This document shows, one piece after another, positions 33,098 through 42,390 of a stretch of 64,000 nucleotides of DNA (the stretch's first letter is position 1; each line of letters begins with the position of its first letter). A model generated the notes under the pieces. The model was not told where the DNA came from, made no database searches, and worked only from the letters and a program-made list of their open reading frames with translations. The stretch is from Klebsiella michiganensis (GTDB lineage Bacteria; Pseudomonadota; Gammaproteobacteria; Enterobacterales; Enterobacteriaceae). The DNA lies in contig NZ_PRDB01000009.1 in assembly GCF_002925905.1 (NCBI RefSeq), positions 1 to 64,000 of the forward strand, given 5' to 3'. The translations under genes and the position numbers were made by a program.

Positions 33098-33352
33098 TTA
33101 CTTTTTCACTGCGTTTTTGGCCGCAGTTTTTGCGTTGTCGCAGGCTGCCTGGTTTTTAGCACAGGCGTCTTTGGCTGCTTTTGCTTCTTTCTGCGCATCC
33201 GCTTTCGCCGTGGACTTAGCCTGGGCGCACTGCGTCGCGTTATTCTGGCAGGCTGACTTAGCCTTTGAAACGACCTGACCATTTGCCGCGCTGGCAGCGC
33301 CACAAGCCATAAGCGCACAGATACCCAGTGCCATTGCGAGTTTTTTCATCAT
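33098..33352 (-). CDS. Small secreted Ala/Lys/Cys-rich protein
   Basis: An 84-residue protein with a clear signal peptide (MMKKLAMALGICALMACGAASAA, cleavage likely after ASA). The mature 60 residues are nearly all Ala, Lys, Gln, Asp and Asn, with two matching units SACQNNATQCAQAK and DACAKNQAACDNAK. The cysteine spacing suggests a helical hairpin clipped by disulfides in the periplasm. I do not know the family or function. A strong terminator follows. The longer frame upstream is cysteine-containing but lacks support; the ATG-ATG pair after ACGGATAGAT is the likely start. Confidence 0.7.
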   Translation of the reverse strand: MMKKLAMALGICALMACGAASAANGQVVSKAKSACQNNATQCAQAKSTAKADAQKEAKAAKDACAKNQAACDNAKTAAKNAVKK

Positions 33353-34005
33353 ATCTATCCGTATAACCAATTTAGGTAAGGCAACAGGCTGTCCGCAAGT
33401 CCCGTACAGAACCCGATTCTTGTCGCAGACATCCTGCCGCAATATGAAGCGGATGGCTGAGAAGATAGCCTTTCATCCGCCATAAACCGCCGGACGCGCT
33501 GCTTTTAAGCAACGCTGATACTGAAAGAACAGCAGTTCAGCGCATCCGGCAGCGGCAAGAATACGTGACGGCAGGGATTTATCTACCGGCATTGTTTTGC
33601 GAATCGTAACGCAAGGAAACAATCAACAATGATAACTACTGTGAATGATAGGGTTTAATTTATTACATTGATTTTAAATGAATTTATATTTATTGATGGG
33701 AAGTCAGGCCAGGCAAAAATATGAAAATCGCTGCGCGAGAAAAATATTCCCCCTCGCTGGCAAGCAATGCCGTGACCCGCTCTGATGCAATTCTGACCAA
33801 TAATTCAGCCAGGCTGTAGGGCGCATCAGCGTCGGGGAAAAAGATATTGCGGAAGGCGCGCGGTTCACCCAATGGGAGCCTTAAGGTGGATTAACTATAA
33901 TTATCGACAGCACGGATAGTTCAGAGCGTCAGTGTGTCAAAAGCTTACGCTGGGCTCCGTAGCGAGGGGCACTCGTTATAAACGGGTAGCGGAAATGGAG
34001 CGCAT
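33353..34005. other. Gene-poor gap with a REP-like inverted repeat
   Basis: About 650 bases without a supported gene. A minus-strand frame of about 60 codons near 33690-33872 has no good ribosome binding site or recognisable family. The only structure is an inverted repeat pair, listed separately. Confidence 0.45.
33489..33550. repeat. REP/BIME-like inverted repeat
   Basis: GCCGGACGCGCTG and CAGCGCATCCGGC are inverted copies matching at 12 of 13 bases, 36 bases apart. The core resembles enterobacterial REP units that begin GCCGGATGCG. It lies between two convergent-free genes, as such elements usually do. Confidence 0.45.
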
Positions 34006-34341
34006 ATGAAGATAAGAGAAGTACTGATGACTATTGCTGTGCTGTATCCGGTAGCGGGGTACTCCGCGAGTTTTGATTGTCAGAAAGCGACGCAGGCGGA
34101 TGAAAAGGCTATCTGCGCTAACCGGAGCCTGAACGATATGGACGTGGCGATGGCGACGAAGTATGAGTTTCTGCGGGGGCTTTTTCCAATGGGGACGCGT
34201 GGCGAGATGATGGACGCACAAAAAACATGGCTCCATAGCCGGCAGAAATGCGGCAGCGACAGCCGCTGTTTGACGAAATCATATGAAGACCGGCTACAGC
34301 AACTTGATGAGATCTATGCAGGAATCGATAAACCTCTGTGA
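34006..34341 (+). CDS. Secreted LprI/DUF1311-like protein
   Basis: A 111-residue protein with a signal peptide (MKIREVLMTIAVLYPVAGYS, cleavage near YSA). The mature part shows the LprI-type pattern: FDCQKATQADEKAICANRSL, then a helical stretch, AQKTWLHSRQKCGSDSRCL and SYEDRLQQL, with four conserved cysteines that can pair. LprI of Mycobacterium inhibits lysozyme, but most members have no known role. The start has GGAGCGCAT upstream. It is a lone gene next to tRNA-Arg. Confidence 0.8.
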   Translation: MKIREVLMTIAVLYPVAGYSASFDCQKATQADEKAICANRSLNDMDVAMATKYEFLRGLFPMGTRGEMMDAQKTWLHSRQKCGSDSRCLTKSYEDRLQQLDEIYAGIDKPL

Positions 34342-34422
34342 TTCATCTGCTTCGGGGCTGGCGTTGTTCTGCGGTGGTGATGATTAAACGAATGCTGTGA
34401 ACGGAGGTGAATAATTCAAAAG

Positions 34423-34494
34423 TGTCCCCTGCAGGAATCGAACCTGCAACTAGCCCTTAGGAGGGGCTCGTTATATCCATTTAACTAAGGGGAC
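34423..34494 (-). tRNA. argW: tRNA-Arg (CCT) without encoded CCA
   Basis: The acceptor GTCCCCT/AGGGGAC, anticodon CCT in the loop region CTCCTAAG and T-loop TTCGATT form a complete cloverleaf. After the discriminator A the sequence reads CTTTTG, so CCA is not encoded, unlike the E. coli argW gene as I recall it. The missing CCA is on the side of the accessory segment. The gene is the known attachment site of lambdoid-type and other prophages in E. coli. Confidence 0.93.
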
Positions 34495-34505
34495 GAAGCG
34501 CCGGG

Positions 34506-34534
34506 ATTATAGCGTTATTTTCGGCGCTCGTTAA
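34506..34534 (-). promoter_or_regulatory. Candidate argW promoter
   Basis: On the minus strand a perfect -10 TATAAT and a -35 TTAACG with 17 bases between them lie just before the tRNA; a GC-rich discriminator (CCCGGCGC) follows. Confidence 0.65.
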
Positions 34535-34568
34535 GCTTGTACGGGCCAACTGCTTAATCTATAGCCAT

Positions 34569-35465
34569 TTAGCGCTTTTTTGCCTCCTCGGCTGCACGAG
34601 CTTTCTTCTCATGACTCATGTCATTGCGAATCTGGGCATGGCTTAGTAAAGCGAAAATAAAGGTCCCGCCGCATATGTTGCCGGCAAGCGTTGGCAGAGC
34701 AAAAGGCCAGATAAATTCCTGCCACGGTAGCGTCCCGTTAAATACCAGGTAGAAAATCTCGACGCTGCCAACCACAATATGCGTGGTGTCCGCGAGGGCG
34801 ATAAGCCAGGTCATCAGAATGATGACGACAATCTTTGCAGAACCTGCGGCAGGAAACATCCACACCATGGTGGCGACCAGCCAGCCGGAGATAATCGCAT
34901 TGGCAAACATCTCCAGCGGCGGGTTTTGCATGACCTTCAGGCTAATTTTAAGAAAGGCTTCGCGAGTGGGCTCATCGAACACAGGCATAACATCGAACGC
35001 CCAGGCCGCGATAGCGGTCCCGATTAAGTTACCTGCCAGCACAATCCCCCATAAACGTAACAGCAGGCCGATGTTGCCTGGCGTGGGTTTATGCATAATA
35101 GGCAGGACGGCGGTGACGGTGTTCTCGGTAAACAGCTGTTGGCGAGCGAGAATGACGATAACAAAACCAAAGGTATAACCAAGATTTTCCAGCAAGAAGC
35201 CGCCGGGAAGTTCGCTCAGATGGACATGAAAGATGCCTTTGGCGACCAGCGAGGCGCCCATCGAAAGCCCGGCGGCAATCGCTGACCATAATAGCGCCAT
35301 GGCATCGCGTTCGAGCTCTTTCTCGCCCTCCTGGCGAATCACTTCATGAGTGGCCATCGCCTGTGAAGGCAGGCGTTCTTCATCAACCTCAATTTCTTCA
35401 CCATTCTGCTTTTCTTCACTCTCTACTTCGACATCCTCATTATCATGGTGAGTTTGCGGTTTCAT
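34569..35465 (-). CDS. yfdC: Formate/nitrite-type transporter YfdC
   Basis: A 298-residue inner-membrane protein of the FNT family (E. coli YfdC has 310). A charged acidic N-terminal tail of about 55 residues precedes six hydrophobic helices. FNT-like features are ENLGYTFGFVIVILARQQLFTENT near residue 105 and GNICGGTFIFALLSHAQ near the end. The substrate is unknown. GAGGAAAAG precedes the ATG. It is divergent from mlaA, as in E. coli. Confidence 0.9.
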   Translation of the reverse strand: MKPQTHHDNEDVEVESEEKQNGEEIEVDEERLPSQAMATHEVIRQEGEKELERDAMALLWSAIAAGLSMGASLVAKGIFHVHLSELPGGFLLENLGYTFGFVIVILARQQLFTENTVTAVLPIMHKPTPGNIGLLLRLWGIVLAGNLIGTAIAAWAFDVMPVFDEPTREAFLKISLKVMQNPPLEMFANAIISGWLVATMVWMFPAAGSAKIVVIILMTWLIALADTTHIVVGSVEIFYLVFNGTLPWQEFIWPFALPTLAGNICGGTFIFALLSHAQIRNDMSHEKKARAAEEAKKR

Positions 35466-35722
35466 AACTTTTCCTCAACGGCGGGTCTTTATTATAATCC
35501 TAGAGCGGTTTCGGCTGTTCGGGTCGGATAAGCTCCTAAATTCTTCACAATGACAAGATTAGCAATACGGAAATTGCAAAATGTGTATAGAATCGGGACA
35601 CCAACAATGATGCTAAAAAAGGCTATGCTGAAAGCAGGCACATGCTTACGGGCGATATCTTTATGGAGGCAGCTGTCCCCCGATAACCCCCAGCGATAGC
35701 TTAAATTAACAGGGAGACACCT

Positions 35723-36484
35723 ATGAATTTTCGCCTGTCGGCGCTTGCGCTTGGCGCCACATTGCTGGTGGGATGCGCCAGTTCTAGTTCTGGCGATCGG
35801 CCGCAGGGGCGTTCAGATCCGCTTGAAGGCTTTAACCGTACCATGTTCAACTTCAACTTCAACGTTGTCGATCCCTATGTCCTTCGCCCCGTCGCGGTGG
35901 CGTGGCGTGATTACGTTCCGCAGCCGGCGCGTAACGGGCTGAGTAATTTTACCAGCAACCTCGAAGAGCCGGCGGTAATGGTGAACTCCTTCCTGAAAGG
36001 CGATCCCTATAAAGGAATGGTGCATTTTACGCGTTTCTTCCTGAACACCATCCTTGGTATGGGTGGCCTGGTTGATGTGGCCGGGATGGCGAATCCGAAA
36101 CTACAGCGCGTTGAGCCTGCCCGCTTCGGTAGCACGCTGGGTCACTATGGCGTCGGCTATGGTCCATATGTGCAACTGCCTTTCTACGGCAGCTTCACCC
36201 TGCGTGATGAGGGTGGCGATATGGCTGATGACCTGTATCCGGTTCTTTCCTGGCTGACATGGCCGATGTCTATCGGCAAATGGATGGTTGAGGGCGTTGA
36301 AACGCGCGCGCAGCTGCTGGATTCAGACGGCTTGCTCCGTCAGTCCTCCGATCCGTATATTTTAATGCGTGAAGCCTACTTCCAGCGTCACGACTTTATC
36401 GCCAACGGCGGTAAACTTTCCCCGAATGAAAACCCGAACGCGCAGGCGATTGAGGGCGATCTCAAAGATATCGATTCACAGTAA
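35723..36484 (+). CDS. mlaA: Outer-membrane lipoprotein MlaA (VacJ)
   Basis: MlaA works with OmpC to remove phospholipid from the outer leaflet of the outer membrane and pass it to MlaC for retrograde transport. The 253 residues (E. coli 251) start with a lipoprotein signal peptide ending in the lipobox LLVGC at residues 15-19. The mature part starts with the conserved DPLEGFNRTMFNFN, then PARNGLSNFTSNLEEP and GVGYGPYVQLPFYG. GGGAGACACC lies before the ATG. It stands apart from the mlaFEDCB operon, as in E. coli. Confidence 0.95.
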   Translation: MNFRLSALALGATLLVGCASSSSGDRPQGRSDPLEGFNRTMFNFNFNVVDPYVLRPVAVAWRDYVPQPARNGLSNFTSNLEEPAVMVNSFLKGDPYKGMVHFTRFFLNTILGMGGLVDVAGMANPKLQRVEPARFGSTLGHYGVGYGPYVQLPFYGSFTLRDEGGDMADDLYPVLSWLTWPMSIGKWMVEGVETRAQLLDSDGLLRQSSDPYILMREAYFQRHDFIANGGKLSPNENPNAQAIEGDLKDIDSQ

Positions 36485-36500
36485 CCGACGGGTAGAAAGT

Positions 36501-36532
36501 AAAAAGGGTGAACATGATGTTCACCCTTTTTT
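36501..36532. terminator. Bidirectional terminator mlaA / fadL
   Basis: A long stem AAAAAGGGTGAAC/GTTCACCCTTTTT with a small loop lies between the convergent genes. Confidence 0.85.
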
Positions 36533-36546
36533 GTGGCTTCACATTA

Positions 36547-37911
36547 TCAGAAACGGTAGTTGAAGTTCGCGCCGTACAGCCAGGCTTTACCTTCTGATTT
36601 AAATGTATACGGCCCTTCTGTAAATTCAACGTGCTGACCGTGCATATAAGACACACCGACGTCGACTGAGGCATCTTTATTAAAGGCGTAAGTCGTACCG
36701 GCGCTGAGCCACAGGCGATCCTGGTCCGGAATAGAGATAGAGCGATTGGAAGCCGGGACCGGGCTATCATCAAAGGCGATACCGGTACGGAAGGTCCAGT
36801 TATCGTCGTGGTAATAGGTCGTACCCAGCGCGATACGGTAGGAATCTTTAAAACCTTCGTCCTTGTAGAACAGCGTTTCCCCACCGCTGGTTTTGGTCGC
36901 TTTCAGCTCCTGGAACTGGCTCCAGCTGGTGTATGCCAGGCTGTAGTGAACGGCCCATTTTGGCGCCACGCGGTTATAACCTGATACTTCCCACATTTCT
37001 GGCAGATTCAACGTCAGAGAACCGCCAATCGTGGAGCCGCCGGTGCCGTACGGCAGGCCCAGGCCCAGAGCAGAGTTGATGGGGTTGAGGGAAGACGGCA
37101 GGCTGCTCTTGTAATCCCCGTCAAAATCAACTTTGACTTCAGAGCGGTAGGTTAAGCCGTAGCGGTTGTTTTTATCGACTTCATATAAAATACCGGCATT
37201 CCAGCCAAAGCCCCATTCATCACCCTTCAGACGAGCAATTTGGGTGTCGCGGCTGATACCGCCGGCCTGTTGACCGATGGCCGCAGCCTGAGCCGGGGAG
37301 AGTTTGCCGGCTTTCACCATTCCCGGTAGCTGTGCGCCGATAATTTCCGGTAAATCACCCGCATAGCGCTCTAATTTTGCTCGAGCGTACACGGCGTCAA
37401 AGCCCAGACCAAAACTCCAGTGGTCGTTGAGACGATAAGCGCCGCTCAGGTTCAGGTTGAGCGTTTCGAGATCGGTGGTACCGCCCATCGAGCCCGCGGC
37501 AAAATCGTTGTTGAACTCGGTGGCTAAACCATAGTTAGAGGTCAGGGAAGCTCCCCAACCGAACTGGTCGTTAATCGGCGCCACGAAGTGCAGATTTGGC
37601 ACCCATGCGGTAGGCGCAATATTGTCCTGACTGGCGTCATTACCGATAACTGAACTACCGGTGACGTTGACATCAGGATCGACGAAAATAGCGCCGCCGG
37701 AGAAGGTTGGACGGTCGAACATCATGATTAACGCCGGGTTACGACTGGCGTTTCCCGCATCATCAGCAATAGCGCCTTCACCTGAATAGGCGCGACCAAG
37801 GCCCGATGAAGAGAATTCGTTTAGCTGAAAGCCTGCTGACCAGGCCTGGGTTGAAACGAGTGCTACAGCCACTGCAAGGGCAGATTGGGTAAGGCGGGTT
37901 TTCTGGCTCAT
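36547..37911 (-). CDS. fadL: Long-chain fatty acid outer-membrane transporter FadL
   Basis: FadL is a 14-strand beta-barrel with an N-terminal plug that brings long-chain fatty acids across the outer membrane. The 454 residues (E. coli 446) have a signal peptide ending in AWSA, then [20 protein letters not shown] and the conserved [13 protein letters not shown]. The chain ends with the barrel signature YGANFNYRF, with Phe last. I chose the second of two close ATG codons: GAGG stands eight bases before it but only two before the first. FadR boxes lie upstream, so long-chain acyl-CoA should relieve repression. Confidence 0.95.
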   Translation of the reverse strand: MSQKTRLTQSALAVAVALVSTQAWSAGFQLNEFSSSGLGRAYSGEGAIADDAGNASRNPALIMMFDRPTFSGGAIFVDPDVNVTGSSVIGNDASQDNIAPTAWVPNLHFVAPINDQFGWGASLTSNYGLATEFNNDFAAGSMGGTTDLETLNLNLSGAYRLNDHWSFGLGFDAVYARAKLERYAGDLPEIIGAQLPGMVKAGKLSPAQAAAIGQQAGGISRDTQIARLKGDEWGFGWNAGILYEVDKNNRYGLTYRSEVKVDFDGDYKSSLPSSLNPINSALGLGLPYGTGGSTIGGSLTLNLPEMWEVSGYNRVAPKWAVHYSLAYTSWSQFQELKATKTSGGETLFYKDEGFKDSYRIALGTTYYHDDNWTFRTGIAFDDSPVPASNRSISIPDQDRLWLSAGTTYAFNKDASVDVGVSYMHGQHVEFTEGPYTFKSEGKAWLYGANFNYRF

Positions 37912-38000
37912 GCCCATAACCTCATAGAGTTATTTTTATTTAAACAATGTTACATGCTGTAACAGGAGCGCGAAGTGTAGGGTCTGCTTTACGACAGAGA

Positions 38001-38013
38001 AATCAGACCAGTG
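38001..38013 (-). promoter_or_regulatory. Second, weaker FadR half-type site upstream of fadL
   Basis: On the minus strand CACTGGTCTGATT keeps the CTGGTCNGA core of the FadR box. E. coli fadL also carries two FadR sites. Confidence 0.4.
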
Positions 38014-38020
38014 CGCTGAG

Positions 38021-38037
38021 TATAGGTCTGACCAGAT
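38021..38037 (-). promoter_or_regulatory. FadR operator of fadL
   Basis: On the minus strand ATCTGGTCAGACCTATA matches the 17-base FadR consensus (CTGGTC-N-GACC core) and resembles the E. coli fadL site. Repression released by long-chain acyl-CoA is established for the family. Confidence 0.7.
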
Positions 38038-38158
38038 GATATGTTGCAAGTTTGTTTATAAGTTTTTTCAATTGTGATCTAAGAAACGCGATCCAGTTGG
38101 CAAATTTGCCCGGGTACCTGTTACCCAAAGTAGGCGCTTTTTGTTTTGGATCATTTTT

Positions 38159-38180
38159 AAGTGTGATTTCGGTCACTTAT
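38159..38180 (+). promoter_or_regulatory. Candidate CRP site upstream of yfcZ
   Basis: TGTGATTTCGGTCACT fits the CRP pattern TGTGA-N6-TCACA with one mismatch. It lies between fadL and yfcZ and may serve either gene. Confidence 0.5.
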
Positions 38181-38282
38181 CCCGTTTGTCGCCATTAACG
38201 ACTGGAGGCAGGCATGCCCGGGGCGTAAAATACGCACATTATTTGTCTGGCACCTTGAGTGCATATACAGAGGAAATCTACG

Positions 38283-38567
38283 ATGAGTAAATGCAGTGCT
38301 GATGAAACCCCGGTTTGCTGCTGTATGGATGTTGGCACCATTATGGACAACACCGATTGCACCGCCTCTTATAGCCGCGTGTTTGCGAACCGTGCCGAAG
38401 CCGAAGAAACGCTCGCCGCATTAAGCGAAAGAGCGCGTAACGTTGAATCAGAGCCGTGCAAAATCACCCCGACCTTTACCGACGTTGATGGCGGCGTGAA
38501 GCTGGATATCGATTTCGTGTTCAGCTGTGAAGCTGAAACCCTGATTTTCCAGCTCGGCTTGCGTTAA
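38283..38567 (+). CDS. yfcZ: Conserved small protein YfcZ
   Basis: A 94-residue cytoplasmic protein of unknown function, same length as E. coli YfcZ. The N-terminus MSKCSADETPVCCCMDVGTI is unusually rich in cysteine (four in the first 14 residues), and CKITPTF follows in the middle. The ATG after GAGGAAATC gives the expected start; an upstream frame adds eight codons without support. It sits between fadL and fadI in a fatty-acid region, but no link to that pathway is shown. Confidence 0.88.
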   Translation: MSKCSADETPVCCCMDVGTIMDNTDCTASYSRVFANRAEAEETLAALSERARNVESEPCKITPTFTDVDGGVKLDIDFVFSCEAETLIFQLGLR

Positions 38568-38577
38568 TCCTTCCCTT

Positions 38578-38609
38578 AATGCCCCTCATGGCAGGGGCGT
38601 TACCTTTTC
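38578..38609 (+). terminator. Terminator after yfcZ
   Basis: The stem AATGCCCCT/AGGGGCGTT is followed by ACCTTTTCT, a moderate intrinsic terminator. Confidence 0.6.
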
Positions 38610-38683
38610 TAATCAATGTGTTTTGGCTCCCACTTTTTCGGTTCCCCGATTGGCTTAATGTAAAATATTAGTTAAAACTGTTA

Positions 38684-38700
38684 TCAGGTCAGACCACTTT
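38684..38700 (+). promoter_or_regulatory. FadR operator of fadIJ
   Basis: TCAGGTCAGACCACTTT holds the GGTC-N-GACC core and resembles the E. coli fadI site. It lies 27 bases before the fadI ATG, over the expected promoter. Confidence 0.75.
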
Positions 38701-38726
38701 GTTTTATCGGTTAACAGGGGAGCGTT

Positions 38727-40037
38727 ATGAGTCAGGCATTACCGCTAGTCACCCGCCAGGGCGATCGTATCGCGATAGTCAGCGGTTTACGTACTCCGTT
38801 TGCCCGACAGGCGACGGCTTTTCACGGCGTGCCTGCCGTTGATTTAGGTAAGCTGGTGGTCGGCGAAATGCTGGCTCGCAGCAACATCCCCGCGGACATA
38901 ATAGACCAGCTGGTATTTGGCCAGGTGGTGCAGATGCCGGAAGCGCCGAACATCGCCCGGGAAATTGTGCTGGGGACCGGCATGAGCGTGCATACCGATG
39001 CCTACAGCGTCAGCCGCGCCTGTGCGACCAGCTTTCAGGCGGTAGCCAACGTCGCGGAAAGCCTGATGGCAGGCACTATTCGCGCGGGTATCGCCGGCGG
39101 AGCCGACTCCTCTTCCGTATTACCTATTGGCGTCAGCAAAAAACTCGCCCGAACGCTTGTTGATGCCAACAAAGCTCGCACCCTGGGACAGCGTCTGAAG
39201 CTATTTTCTCGGCTGCGTTTTCGCGACCTTCTGCCCGTACCGCCAGCGGTTGCCGAATACTCAACCGGCCTGCGGATGGGCGATACCGCCGAGCAGATGG
39301 CGAAAACGTGGGCTATCACGCGCGAACGGCAGGATGCGCTGGCGCTGCGTTCACACCAGCTTGCGGCCAGAGCCTGGGAGGAAGGTAAGCTCTCGGCAGA
39401 AGTGATGACGGCGTACACGCCGCCGTTCCGTGAGCCGCTGGAACAGGATAATAATATTCGTAAAAATTCAACCCTGGCGGATTACCAAAAGTTACGCCCG
39501 GCCTTCGATCGTCAACACGGGAGCGTAACCGCCGCGAACAGTACGCCGCTAACCGATGGGGCGGCGGCGGTGATCCTGATGACCGAATCCCGGGCTAAAG
39601 AGCTGGGCCTTGTTCCGCTGGGCTATCTGCGAAGCTACGCTTTCACCGCGATTGATGTTCGCCAGGATATGCTGCTGGGCCCGGCGTGGTCGACGCCGCT
39701 GGCGCTGGAAAGAGCGGGGCTGACGCTGGCTGATTTGACCCTGATTGATATGCATGAAGCTTTTGCCGCGCAAACGCTGGCCAACCTGCAATGTATGGCC
39801 AGCGATCGCTTTGCCCGCGAAGTGCTTGGCCGCTCTCAGGCTACCGGGGAAGTGGACGAGAGCAAATTTAACGTGCTTGGCGGCTCGATTGCCTACGGTC
39901 ATCCCTTTGCCGCCACCGGCGCGCGGATGATTACCCAAACGCTGCATGAACTGCGGCGGCGCGGCGGCGGATTTGGTCTGGTCACCGCCTGCGCGGCGGG
40001 TGGGTTGGGTTCAGCGATGGTTCTGGAGGCCGAATAA
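38727..40037 (+). CDS. fadI: 3-ketoacyl-CoA thiolase FadI
   Basis: FadI is the thiolase of the second beta-oxidation complex, used mainly without oxygen. The 436 residues match E. coli. The acyl-accepting Cys99 is in [13 protein letters not shown]. The catalytic His lies in [16 protein letters not shown] and the second Cys in [12 protein letters not shown] near the C-terminus. GGGGAGCG precedes the ATG. Its stop overlaps the fadJ start by one base (TAATG), so the two subunits are translationally coupled. A FadR box stands upstream. Confidence 0.96.
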   Translation: MSQALPLVTRQGDRIAIVSGLRTPFARQATAFHGVPAVDLGKLVVGEMLARSNIPADIIDQLVFGQVVQMPEAPNIAREIVLGTGMSVHTDAYSVSRACATSFQAVANVAESLMAGTIRAGIAGGADSSSVLPIGVSKKLARTLVDANKARTLGQRLKLFSRLRFRDLLPVPPAVAEYSTGLRMGDTAEQMAKTWAITRERQDALALRSHQLAARAWEEGKLSAEVMTAYTPPFREPLEQDNNIRKNSTLADYQKLRPAFDRQHGSVTAANSTPLTDGAAAVILMTESRAKELGLVPLGYLRSYAFTAIDVRQDMLLGPAWSTPLALERAGLTLADLTLIDMHEAFAAQTLANLQCMASDRFAREVLGRSQATGEVDESKFNVLGGSIAYGHPFAATGARMITQTLHELRRRGGGFGLVTACAAGGLGSAMVLEAE

Positions 40038-42181
40038 TGGAAACCGTATCGGCATTTACGCTTGAGGTTCGCCCGGACAATATCGCCGTCATCACCATTG
40101 ACGCGCCCGGTGAAAAAATGAACACCCTGAAGGCTGAGTTCGCCAGCGAGGTGCGGGGGATCATCCGCCAGATCCGCGACAATAAGGAGCTGCGCGGCGC
40201 GGTGTTCATCTCGGCAAAAGCGGATAACTTTATCGCCGGGGCGGATATCAATATGATTGCCCGCTGCCATTCCGCGCAGGAAGCGGAGGCGCTTGCCCGT
40301 CAGGGCCAGCAAATCATGGCCGAGATCCACGGTCTGTCGATTCCGGTGATTGCCGCTATCCACGGCGCATGCCTGGGCGGCGGCCTTGAACTGGCGCTGG
40401 CCTGCCACGGGCGGGTATGCAGCGATGACGATAAAACCCGGCTTGGCCTCCCGGAAGTACAGCTGGGGCTGCTGCCCGGCTCTGGCGGAACTCAGCGTCT
40501 ACCGCGATTAATTGGCGTCAGCGGCGCGCTGGAGATGATCCTGACCGGTAAGCAGCTTCGCCCGCGTCAGGCCCTGAAGGCAGGGCTGGTTGATGAGGTG
40601 GTGCCGCAGACTATCCTGCTGCAAACCGCGATTGAACTGGCGCTCAAAGGTCGCCCGGCAAGCCGCGTTGTTCCGGCGCGCGAACGTATTCTCGCAGGCC
40701 CGCTTGGCCGCAGCCTGCTGTTTCGTCTCGTCGCGAAAAAGACGCATCACAAAACCCAGGGGAACTACCCGGCAACTGAGCGCATTCTGCAGGTGATTGA
40801 AACCGGACTGGCGCAGGGCTGCAGCAGCGGATACGCCGAGGAGGCCCGCGCTTTTGGCGAGCTGGCGATGACGCCGCAATCGCAGGCGCTACGGTCGATT
40901 TTTTTCGCCAGCACCGATCTGAAAAAAGATCGCGGCGCGGATGCTGATCCCGTCGTGCTGCGCAGCGTGGGCATTCTGGGCGGAGGACTTATGGGGGGCG
41001 GTATCGCTTACGTCACCGCCTGCAAAGGCGGATTACCGGTACGCATAAAGGACATCCAGCCGCGCGGGATAAATCACGCACTGAAGTACAGCTGGGATCT
41101 GCTCGATAAACAGGTGCGTCGCCGCTATCTGCGCGCCAGCGAGCGCGATCGCCAGATGGGGTTAATATCCGGTTCGCTGGATTACCAGGGATTCGCACAT
41201 CGCGATGTGGTGATCGAAGCGGTGTTTGAAGACCTTACGCTCAAGCAGAAGATGGTCAGCGAAGTTGAACAGCACTGCCGCCCGGAGACGATCTTTGCTT
41301 CTAATACGTCGTCTTTACCGATCGGCGAGATCGCGGCGCATGCAAGCAGGCCGCAGCGGGTCATCGGGCTTCACTTCTTTAGCCCGGTAGACAAAATGCC
41401 GCTGGTGGAGGTGATTCCGCATAGTGGTACGGATCGGCAAACAATTGCGACGGCGGTTAAGCTGGCGAAACTGCAGGGTAAAACGCCGATTGTCGTCGCC
41501 GATAAAGCGGGCTTTTATGTTAACCGCATTCTGGCCCCCTACATAAATGAAGCCATGCGCCTGTTGATGGAAGGCGAGCCGGTAGAGCATATTGATAACG
41601 CTTTGGTTAAATTCGGTTTTCCGGTTGGCCCTATTCAGCTCCTTGATGAAGTGGGAATCGATACCGGTACCAAAATTATCCCGGTGCTGGAGGCCGCATG
41701 GGGAGATCGTTTTAGCCCGCCTGCAAACATCATTAGTTCGATTCTGAATGACGATCGCAAAGGGAGAAAAAATAACCGGGGTTTCTATCTTTATGCGGCA
41801 AAAGGGCGTAAAAGCAAAAAACGGCCCGATCCTGCGATCTACGCTTTACTGGGTATTTCCTCACCGCAGGCGCGCTTGTCCGCGCAGCAGGTGGCGGAAC
41901 GCTGCGTGATGATGATGCTTAACGAAGCGGCGCGCTGCTTCGATGAGCGAGTGGTTCGCAGCGCCCGCGATGGTGATATCGGCGCCGTATTTGGCATTGG
42001 TTTTCCGCCGTTTCTTGGCGGCCCGTTCCGCTATATGGATACCCTGGGAGCGGGGGAGGTCGCCGCGATATTACAGCGCCTGGCTGCTCAGTACGGCCCG
42101 CGTTTTACACCATGTGACACTTTGTTACACATGGCCGAGCAGGGGGCGACCTTTTGGCCCGCTGAGGAACGTACGACCTAA
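40037..42181 (+). CDS. fadJ: Multifunctional fatty acid oxidation subunit FadJ
   Basis: FadJ combines enoyl-CoA hydratase and 3-hydroxyacyl-CoA dehydrogenase and partners FadI. The 714 residues match E. coli. The crotonase part shows [13 protein letters not shown] and [14 protein letters not shown] with the catalytic glutamates in [16 protein letters not shown]. The NAD-binding loop [12 protein letters not shown] opens the dehydrogenase part near residue 316, followed by [16 protein letters not shown] with its catalytic His. It is cotranscribed with fadI. Confidence 0.96.
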   Translation: METVSAFTLEVRPDNIAVITIDAPGEKMNTLKAEFASEVRGIIRQIRDNKELRGAVFISAKADNFIAGADINMIARCHSAQEAEALARQGQQIMAEIHGLSIPVIAAIHGACLGGGLELALACHGRVCSDDDKTRLGLPEVQLGLLPGSGGTQRLPRLIGVSGALEMILTGKQLRPRQALKAGLVDEVVPQTILLQTAIELALKGRPASRVVPARERILAGPLGRSLLFRLVAKKTHHKTQGNYPATERILQVIETGLAQGCSSGYAEEARAFGELAMTPQSQALRSIFFASTDLKKDRGADADPVVLRSVGILGGGLMGGGIAYVTACKGGLPVRIKDIQPRGINHALKYSWDLLDKQVRRRYLRASERDRQMGLISGSLDYQGFAHRDVVIEAVFEDLTLKQKMVSEVEQHCRPETIFASNTSSLPIGEIAAHASRPQRVIGLHFFSPVDKMPLVEVIPHSGTDRQTIATAVKLAKLQGKTPIVVADKAGFYVNRILAPYINEAMRLLMEGEPVEHIDNALVKFGFPVGPIQLLDEVGIDTGTKIIPVLEAAWGDRFSPPANIISSILNDDRKGRKNNRGFYLYAAKGRKSKKRPDPAIYALLGISSPQARLSAQQVAERCVMMMLNEAARCFDERVVRSARDGDIGAVFGIGFPPFLGGPFRYMDTLGAGEVAAILQRLAAQYGPRFTPCDTLLHMAEQGATFWPAEERTT

Positions 42182-42390
42182 GTTGTGGTCAAAGAAGGTA
42201 AATCCGGTAATGAACGGCGCTGCGCTTTGGCGATTTTGTAAGCAATAGTTGACTATACTTACGCCATTGAGGTAAAAAACAGCGTTTCATTCGTTGAATG
42301 GATCAGGCACAATGCCCGGCCACCGGGTCACCTGCGTATCGTCTACGTGGGTAAGACCGCGGTGCTTCTGGTTAACAAAAGCGGTGCAAT

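Noticed and set aside
33690-33872. Minus-strand frame of about 60 codons in the gene-poor gap
   Set aside because: No Shine-Dalgarno, no recognised family, and composition consistent with chance; kept only as a note in the gap entry.
38112-38126. Small palindrome GGGTACCTGTTACCC between fadL and yfcZ
   Set aside because: Short, with no T-run and no match to a known operator; probably chance.
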